Origin: Clavaria fumosa
Taxonomy: Eukaryota > Basidiomycota > Agaricomycetes > Agaricales > Clavariaceae
Direction of reading: 5' to 3'
DNA: 64,000 bases
Assembly: GCA_951802425.1 (NCBI GenBank)
Contig: OX637795.1
Coordinates: 2,336,501-2,400,500, forward strand
The translations under genes were made by a program, and so were the position numbers. The notes beneath the pieces were generated by a model. The model had not been told where the DNA came from. It ran no database searches and saw only the letters and a list, made by a program, of their open reading frames with translations. Below, one piece after another: positions 57,025 to 64,000 of the stretch (positions are counted from its first letter, which is position 1; each line of letters begins with the position of its first letter).

Positions 57025-58124
57025 ATGGCTCCCATTCGTCTAGCTCTCCTCCTTTGCGGCGCACCAATGCCCCACATCACCGCCGTACACGGTGGCTACT
57101 ACTTCATGTTCAACAGGTTCCTTCGAGCCTCTCTTCCACCCTCCCTGGCTTCGGACAGCGAATTCTTCACACTCGACGCCTTCGACGTCGTCGATAAGCA
57201 GGAGTATCCATCGCACGATGCTGGCTACGCAGCCGTATTCCTCTCTGGATCTCGTCTGTATATTTCTCTCGCATGCGATACGGCACGTTGCCCTGACCAG
57301 TCGTGTTTTTGCATTCTCTTATCAGCGTGGTCCACGTACGACGGTGCACCTTGGATCAAGAAGCTTGAGGAATGGATCGTTTCGGTTGAGGAACGCAACT
57401 TCTACACGAAGCTCATTGGTGCGTGTCTTCATTTGTAGGTATATGCGGTTTCGTGTGGCTGACCGTCCCCTCTGTCACTCGACGTCGTTTACAATCGGGT
57501 TTCCGCATGAAGGCGTCTGCTTCGGCCACCAAATCATCGCACAAGCCCTTGGCGGCGTCTGCGTGCGCAACGAAGCCGGGTGGGAAGTGGCCACCACCAA
57601 ATTAGACCTCAGTGACCTCGGGAAAGAGATATTCGAGATTGACACTTTCGTACGCCTCTTCCCATTCCGGTTCTAACCTGGATACCCATCAACGATTTTG
57701 AAAAATTGCATGAACCAACTCGGCCACTATACCAAACGAGCAGAACCTCCTGCAGATGCACCGCGACCACGTCGTCTCAATGCCCCGGTCTTTCCATCTT
57801 CTCGGGTCTTCGCCGACCTCGCCGAACCAAGGAATGGTACGCTTTGTCGACGGTGACGACGATCAAGACAGCGACACCACCGACTCAGACGACACAGGAT
57901 CTCTCCCCGCTGCTGCGGCATCGCGCGAGATCTGCGTGCTGACCACGCAAGGCCATCCCGAGGTCATAGCACCTTATGCGCGCACAGTCATGGAAGAGCG
58001 CGAGCGTCTTGGGATCATAGACACTCGCCTTGCGACGGACGGGCGTCGCAGGTTCGCGGCGCTAACGAACGATGGCGTGCCCGTGGTCGGGCGTGCCATC
58101 TGGCGTCTATTAGGGGTGGTGTGA
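57025..58124 (+). CDS. Class I glutamine amidotransferase-like protein
   Basis: Four exons (57025-57253, 57326-57418, 57513-57649, 57744-58124) total 840 nt, or 279 residues; the introns are 72, 94 and 94 nt. The start MAPIRLALLLCGAP opens a Rossmann-like first strand. The nucleophile elbow GVCFGHQIIAQALGG holds the catalytic Cys and TTQGHPEV the catalytic His-Glu pair; LLQMHRDHVV and ANQGMV-like SPNQGMVRF are family blocks. Members of this stand-alone GATase family resemble the GMP-synthase amidotransferase domain and are thought to release ammonia from glutamine or hydrolyse gamma-glutamyl bonds. The true substrate cannot be told from sequence. An acidic insert (DDDQDSDTTDSDD) lies before the last block. 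No synthetase domain is attached. The gene seems intact. Confidence 0.88.
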
Positions 58125-58740
58125 GAAACGAGCCTCAGAGTTGATCATAAATTTTAAATTTATCCGAATAGATGCGGTGCATAGAAGTGATACAGTACAA
58201 GCTCTGCTGCGGCAATTACAATTTCCTGCTCCTGAATCCCAATCTTCTCAACGCAACTTATAATAACTGCGACCTCACCTTCGCTGACTGCAAAAGTGCA
58301 GTAGGTGTGGTAAAGGTCTCGTTATAAAGACATCGGGAACAAAACTGGGAGTGAAGGTGTGCAGGGACTCGGAGCTTGCAGTGAGGCACCAATGAGAAGC
58401 GATGAGGAAGGCCGCAGTAACGAGGAATATGAAGGACCGTTCTGGACAAAAATCAAATGTTTCATAAAATTTGTGAATGCCAGGAATGATGGTCGGGAGG
58501 GAATGAATGTATCTGGGGGATGATCACATGGTCACAATGGTGGCAGGAAGAGAAGGGGCAGTTGGCGAGGGGACAGGATAGTGGTAAGGAAGGGACAAGG
58601 GTGCCAAGGGGATGGGATAGTGGTAACGAAGGAAAATAGAAAGGGGAGTACTGGATCAGGACCAATGACCTTGATGCTACCCACACAGGTGTGCCATCAC
58701 AAAAATGGGCCATCCCCTTGATAATAGTCATGTGGTCCAA
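58125..58740. other. 3' flank of the amidotransferase gene, no gene
   Basis: Contains only short frames and purine-rich stretches (GGGATGGGATAGTGG-like repeated twice near 58560-58620). It leads into the LTR of the gypsy element. Confidence 0.4.
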
Positions 58741-59270
58741 AGTCAGGTGATCGGGCGCTTACCAGTCATGTGACCACGACCTCTGTGGATCACGTGATGT
58801 CGCTGCAACACTAACCTACTCCAATAAACACTTTAACACACCTTTGCAACCTTTATGACCACTGTATCACCTCCAACATACTTGCAAACCATATTCAACA
58901 CTCTTCATATCAACTATGACCACCTACATCAGGAAAAGTGCAAAGTGACTTATGATTACTTAACTGTCAGACTTAGTCTCATGCTCACACAACTCAACAT
59001 AAGGTCAATGATGACGATACTAACATAAGGGGAAAAGAGTACAAGTAGGAAAAAGACATAGTATATATAGTGGGAGCCCCGGGAGTTGCTGGTGTTCCCA
59101 CACTCAGACCCCATGAGTCACGTGATGCGCCCAGGCCCGGGTCATGTGACTTTTGCATTACATAATCCGCCACCTGTCCGGGTCACGTGACTTTCCCATG
59201 ATCTTCCTGCATCTCTTTCGCAACCCTCCCTCTCGCTTCTCAGGTGCTTATGTAAGCAGTCCTGACATCA
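58741..59270 (-). repeat. Gypsy 3' LTR with TATA box and E-box-like motifs
   Basis: On the minus strand it begins TGATGTCAGGACTGC right after the polypurine tract. CACTATATATACTATG (about 59063-59078) is a good TATA box. Five TCACGTGA/TCATGTGA-type sites lie at about 58768, 58789, 59115, 59143 and 59182. The 3' limit is not fixed because the partner LTR is nearly gone. Confidence 0.6.
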
Positions 59271-59278
59271 CCCCCCTC

Positions 59279-60452
59279 TTAAGGCTGGGCGTCTCGACCA
59301 GCTAATTTTGCTTTGTTGGGGTGTTGCTGGAAGAAGTCCTGGAGCAACAGTGTAACATTAGTGAGGTTGCGACAGGGCTCCCAAGTGTTCTCCTCCACCG
59401 GGTATCCCAACCACTTCACCAAATACTTCACTCCCTGTCCAACCTTCTTGACGTCAAGAATTGCCTCCACATCATACTCCAAGTGGTCATCATCAATCAT
59501 GGGGGGTGGGGGTGGAGGCAAGTTCTGGGAAGGGAAAGAGGGGGCAACATATGGAGTGAGTAGCAGCTCATTGAAAACTCGGTGAATGCGCCATGCTTGA
59601 GGGAGCTTGAGCCAGTACGCAGCTGGTCCAACCTTTTCTTCAATGGCGAAGGGTCCAGCATGCTTGTTATCAAGCTTCTTGGAGGGTTGATCCATTTTCA
59701 GGTTATGAGTGTCCAGCCAGACTAAGTCCCCCTTTGAGTATTCATGACTCAGGTGCTTTCCCTTATCATAGCTGGCCTTCATCGCATCCGCTGCTTTCCC
59801 CATCACTTCCCTGGCTGCTCTTCGAGACTCTGTGAGCTTGGCCATCCACTCATCTGCCACAGGGTTCACTTCTGAGGGTGGCCAAATTCCACCATTCCAT
59901 GGGTGCCGGCCATACTCTAGGTAGAAAGGTGTGAATCCGGTGGCCGAGTGCTTGCAGTTATTGAGTGCAAACTTGGCTGTGGATAGCCACTCTGCCCAAT
60001 TGTCCTGCAGATGGTCAACATAGGCCCGGAGATACACTTCAACCTCCTGATTGACCTGTTCTGTCTGTCCATCTGTTTGTGGGTGGAAGGCAGTGCTTCG
60101 GGTTTGCCTTAACCCCAATCATCCCATAGAACTCCCTCATGAATCTGGACATGAATTGGGTTCCCTGGTCACTCACAACTTTCTGCAGGACTCCATGGTC
60201 ACAGAAGACCCGGTCTTGAAGGATCTGAGCAGCATGTGAGGTCAAGGCCAATAGCTTCGATGAGAGTTCGTTTTGTAAACTTGTCAACAATGACAAGGAT
60301 CGCATTGTGACCACATGAGAGGGGGAAAGGCCCAACAATGTCCCAAGAGATGACTGCCCAGGGGCTCTCAGGGACAGGGTGCGGATGGAGAGGAGCAGCA
60401 CGCCTGGTATGATCAGGCTTGATTCATTGGCATGTCTCACATCCACCTGCAT
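59279..60452 (-). pseudogene. Gypsy integrase with chromodomain
   Basis: The core begins with VISWDIVGPFPLSCGHNAIL and VVSDQGTQFMSRFMREFYG; after a frame shift near 60100 the frame reads AFHPQTDGQTEQVNQEVEVY. It then continues unbroken through WLSTAKFALNNCKHSATG, GDLVWLDTHNLK and the chromodomain YDVEAILDVKKVGQGVKYLVKW to the stop at 59279. Integrase inserts the cDNA and the chromodomain likely guides site choice. A second frame shift lies near 60200. Confidence 0.9.
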
Positions 60453-62627
60453 ACCGATTGGAATCCTTCACCATGCCCACCCACCAGTAGGACCTCAACA
60501 GAGCTGCCCTCAGCTTCTGTGGACCAGGGTGCCCTGTGATGGGGAGGTCATGCTCAAAGGTGAGCACTGCCTCACGTGCTTCTGGGGGCACCCATGTGAT
60601 TTCTGCCTTCTGCCAGAGTCCCATCCAATCTCTCATCCACTCATCATCAAGCTCCTCCAGCTTCTGCACATATACCACGCTGTTTTTCTGGAGTAGCATC
60701 TCCATCTCCGATGTGAATGATGTCCGGGTCTCAGCCTCTGGGAAGACCTGTACTGGTGCATCCTCCTCCACCATCTCTCCATAATCTGGCCTCTGTGAGA
60801 GTGCATCAGCTTTTGTGTTTGACTTCCCAGTACGGTACTTGATCTCGAAGTCAAAGCACTGGAGCTCTCCAACCCAATGGACCTGCCTCGGTTTCAACTT
60901 CTGGGGCTTCCAGAAGTACTGGAGGTTAGCATGGTCCATCCAGATTTTGATAGTCTCTTCCACCCCAATCAGGTAAGCCTGCCACTCATGTAGTGCCCAG
61001 ATTACAGCCAGGAACTCCTTGTCGTACACATCGTAATTCTTCTCAGCTGCGGTGAGGGCTTTGGAGATATAGTCTACAACTCTCCAAGTCCCATCCACCT
61101 GCTGCTGTGAGAGAACTCCTCCAGTCGCCAAGTTGCTCGCATCCATTTCTACCTTCCATCTCCCTTTGTCTTGTGGTAGAGCCAAGACCAGGGCCAACAC
61201 TAGTGCCAGGCAGAGATCTCAGAAGGCTGCTTCCTCCTCCTCCTCCCATCTCCACGGGACCTTCCCTGTCAGCCGGAAGAGTGGCTTTTCCCAGGCCAAG
61301 AGGTTTGGGATGTGCCGGCGGAGGTAGTTCAGCATCCCATTGAATCTTTGTACCTCTTTCACATTCTTCGGTCTGGGCCAGTTACAGATCACTGCACCTT
61401 TAGCTGGGTCATGCTCCAGATGGTTGTGGGAGATCTTCATCCCCAGGAAGAAGACCTCACTCTTCTCAATCTCGCACTTGCTGAGTCTGAGACACAGCCC
61501 ATTCTCCCCAAACTTCCTCAAGACCCGATCCATCCAATACCAGTGTGTAGCCAAATCCTCTGCAAACACTATAACATTGTCGACATAGGCTCAGACATGC
61601 CCCCCTGCAATCTCTTCCCTCAACACATGGTTCATGAAGCGCTGGAAGGTTGCAGGCGCATTCTGCAGCCCAAACCACATAACTGCCAGTTCGAAGAGTC
61701 CACGAGGCATTAGGAAAGCACAGTGGTGCTGATGTTCTGGCCAGACCTGCATTGATGGGAAACCTCCCTTCACATCAATCTTGGAATAGATGGTCGCCCC
61801 CTTTAACACATCCACAGTGTCTTGGATGAGGGGGAGGGGGTACTTGTCTTTGATTAGATGCGAGTTCAGCCTAGAGTAATCGATAATTGGCCGCAGCTTG
61901 TCCTTCTCACATTTGAAGAAGAAGGGACTTGCGTATGGGGACTTTGAAGGTCAGATTTGTCCAGAAGCTAGCTGCTCATCCACCCAGCAATTCATCTCCA
62001 CCATCTCTTCTCACATTAGAGAGTATAGCTTAGAGGAGAGGTGTCCAGGGTCTGTTTTAAACTTGATTTTGATATCAAAGTCAGGGCAAGAGCAGGGAAG
62101 CTCATCCCACTTTGCTTCACTAAAAACCAAAGGGTAGTGGCTGGGGCAATCAGGAGTAGGGCCAGTGTTGGGAAAACAGGTGTCCAGGATACTGGCCGAG
62201 GCCAGGGTACTCGCTTTTGGTGGAACCAAGGGTTGGGCAGGGGCCGGTGGCTGTGTGGGGAGGAGGCACAGGTGTTGGGGCAGTGGGTGAGCCTTACTTC
62301 AGCTTTCACCCAGTCAATCTCTGGGTTATGACACTTTAGCCAATCATGCCCAAGGATCACCATGTGGGACTGGGTCTTCCCTAGCAGGAAGTGGATCTGC
62401 TCCTGGTGGTTGCCAAATGTCACAAGCAGCTCCATCCCATACCAGATCTTACCATCCCTGTTCTGTGTTCCATCCACATTATACATGGTGATTGGATTCA
62501 GCAAGGGAGATGGTTCCAGTCCCACTTTTTTCGCCCACTCCAAGTCCATAAAGCAGTTGGTGCAGCCTGAGTCGACAAGGGCTTTCATAGTTGCCCCTTT
62601 GCCAGTGCTGAGAGCCTCCAGGTGCAC
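60424..62627 (-). pseudogene. Gypsy protease, reverse transcriptase and RNase H
   Basis: Protease ALVDSGCTNCFMDLEWAKK lies near the start, with VILGHDWLKCHNPEIDW. Reverse transcriptase blocks are YPLPLIQDTVDVLKGATIYS, FGLQNAPATFQRFMNHVL and AYVDNVIVFAED, where the usual second Asp of YVDD is Asn. RNase H and connection blocks are MDASNLATGGVLSQQ, YDKEFLAVIWALHEW and TGKSNTKADALSQRPD, then GPQKLRAALLRSYWW...CETCQ. TGA codons at 61951, 61591, 61219 and 60424 and frame shifts near 62250 and 62000 break it. The D to N change alone would weaken catalysis. Confidence 0.88.
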
Positions 62628-62642
62628 CTGGATGGAGAGCTC

Positions 62643-63650
62643 TCAGGGCATACACAATAGGGTGTCTTTCAGCACCTCTGCAAGGTGCTTCGTCAGCTCC
62701 ACTTTGCTGCTAGTCCCCTTTTCTCTTTTCGGTATTTCACTCTTAGCAGTTTCCATTTCCGCTTTGTCCTTCACCTCAGCCCCAATCTGGGTGTGTCTCC
62801 ACTGCAAGATAGTGTATTTCGGGATACTAGCTGTGGGTACAGGGACGGGAGGGGGGCTGGGATATCTACTCCTGAGGCTCCAGCTCGGACTCACTGGGCC
62901 TCGTCTCCAAAATACGGCTCCTCAACAGGAGCCCTCTTCTCTCTCTCAAGCAACTCCAGGTGGTCTCGGAGCAGTGCAATCTCGTTCTCATAGTCCTCTG
63001 CACTACGTACCTGGCTTTCCACAGTGCGGACCTGTGGTCTCGGGATCTGCAGACGCGTGTCCTGGAGCAGGCAGTCTCTCACCATGTGACCAGCTTGGCC
63101 ACATCGGAAGCAGGTGCGCAACACTCCAGGGGCACAGGCACAATCCACCACCATGGCATCACCAGCATTGGTGGGACGCGGCATGGTGGGAGGGGCAGGA
63201 GTGCAGGCCAGTGGCTGGGCCAGGAAGGGGCGGGGGGCTGGGGCGAAGTGGGTTTGTTGAGGGAGGGGGTGGCTGGTTTCAGGTGGAGCAGGACGCACAG
63301 AGTTCTGCTGCATGATGACTCCATTGAGGCGATGCTGCTGAGCATCTAGCCTTTCTGCGAGTGCCTTCCACTGCACGTAGGTCTCTGGCATTGGCGAAAC
63401 ACCATAGACCTTTCCCACTAGCCTCCTGCTCAGGTTTGACTCCAGCCAATGGACCAGGATGTCCAAATCAGCTGCTTCTGTCATCCCCGCTCTTCGGAAC
63501 ATTGTTTCGAACTTTGTGAAGAACTCAGGTGCCATCATGACACCCTGTTTCAACCTCACAATGTCTGCGAGGGCAGTTGCACGGTCATTTGGGTCATCAA
63601 ATGCTCACTTCATCTTATCAGACTGGGTCTCACACAACTTAAGTGTAAGG
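62643..63650 (-). pseudogene. Gypsy gag C-terminal part
   Basis: DPNDRATALADIVRLKQGVM leads into FFTKFETMFRRAGMTE, LVHWLESNLSRRLV and TYVQWKALAERLDAQQHRL. The knuckle CFRCGQAGHMVRDC and a linker with coiled-coil character follow (ENEIALLRDHLELLEREKR). After a frame change near 62890 a spacer leads to a TGA at 62643-62645 just before protease. The N-terminal half of gag is lost at about 63650. Confidence 0.85.
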
Positions 63651-63680
63651 TCATGATGACAATACTAAGATAAGGGGAAA

Positions 63681-64000
63681 AGATGTCACATCCATGCTGC
63701 TCCCTTCGAGCCCGGACTTCCTATCTCCGGCCCCTGACTTCCGATCTCCAGACCCAGATCTCCGAACTCCCGCTTTGGTGCCTCAGTATCTGAGGGTACC
63801 TGCCCCGCATGTGGGGCAGGCACCAAACCCACCTTCGGGGATAGTTCCCCAAGTGGCGATCCAAATCCCGATCCTGACTCCTGATCCTGATCCCAATCTC
63901 CGATCCCTGATCCCGACTTCCTGACAGTCACAAACCCACTTCTGTGGCTACTCACCAGCAACAAACTCTGAGTGTGGAAACACTGCAATCTGTGCAGTTG
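63681..64000. other. Unassigned end of window with short repeats
   Basis: CT/GA-rich sequence with irregular GATCCCGATC/CTGATCC units (63700-63760 and 63860-63920). A perfect-stem hairpin, CCTGCCCC-GCATGT-GGGGCAGG, lies at about 63801-63822. No gene is supported. Confidence 0.4.

Larger units (their letters stand above)
58741..63680 (-). mobile_element. Chromodomain Ty3/gypsy retrotransposon, degenerate
   Basis: Minus-strand order: gag with zinc knuckle (from about 63650), protease, reverse transcriptase, RNase H, integrase, chromodomain (to 59279), polypurine tract AAGAGGGGGG (about 59271-59280) and 3' LTR starting TGATGTCAGGAC at 59270. A short piece near 63640-63680 (ATAAGGGGAAAAGA) recurs in the 3' LTR near 59025, hinting at a decayed 5' LTR. 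Six in-frame TGA codons and several frame shifts disable it. The left boundary is approximate. Confidence 0.85.

Noticed and set aside
953..63680. Reassignment of TGA to an amino acid (alternative nuclear code or read-through)
   Set aside because: Host genes such as eIF3L have no internal TGA and the amidotransferase gene ends in TGA. Affected frames also carry frame shifts and truncations, so decay is the simpler explanation.

Overview
The window looks like a piece of a basidiomycete (Agaricomycete) chromosome. The genes that can be read are cut by many 46-98 nt spliceosomal introns. The repeats are chromodomain Ty3/gypsy and Ty1/copia elements, a KDZ (Kyakuja-Dileera-Zisupton) transposon and several small inverted-repeat elements. 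Two multi-exon genes belong to families I associate with mushroom-forming fungi. The species cannot be named from the sequence. Only about 50.9-58.1 kb is ordinary gene space; the rest is nested repeats.

Layout. 1-3787: GC-rich repeat, a copia RNase H remnant and a four-exon HNH-family gene with one frameshift. 3788-7905: a complete DNA transposon with similar ends, a long coiled-coil transposase-like gene and no family name known to me; a 972-bp non-autonomous relative lies at 49387-50358. 7906-11622: minus-strand gypsy (ORF1, gag, truncated pol) inserted in a copia element (11623-15214), which also carries a TA-flanked MITE. 15215-22390: plus-strand chromodomain gypsy whose pol is split by a 3,066-bp insertion (5-bp target duplication) that holds a 1.06-kb palindrome; a 1.49-kb LTR follows. 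22391-23262: a CTAG-rich satellite with a second TA-flanked MITE. 23556-30992: a conserved minus-strand gene split by a nearly intact 4,988-bp copia whose LTRs differ at one base. 31647-32321: a small minus-strand gene. 32401-34727: a foldback-like element whose inverted arms are tandem repeats and carry tRNA-like A/B boxes. 35135-39035: a decayed KDZ transposase gene. 39060-45560: about 6.5 kb of 33-bp satellite with a solo LTR. 45561-47394: 5' half of another gypsy. 47518-48650: long CT-rich hexamer array and GC-rich triplet-like repeats. 48650-50864: AT-rich DNA and the MITE.

Host genes. At 50865-53692 (minus) is a large membrane-anchored low-complexity/coiled-coil protein of unknown function, divergent from eIF3 subunit L (54147-56719, ten exons). 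Next is a class I glutamine amidotransferase-like gene (57025-58124, four exons). From about 58.7 kb to the end lies another minus-strand chromodomain gypsy.

Overarching signal. Broken transposon reading frames are interrupted by roughly thirty in-frame TGA codons, where an Arg (CGA) is known or plausible, and I saw no in-frame TAA or TAG. Two copies of one LTR differ by many CG to TG/CA changes. Together this points to CpG-context cytosine deamination, as expected for methylated transposons.
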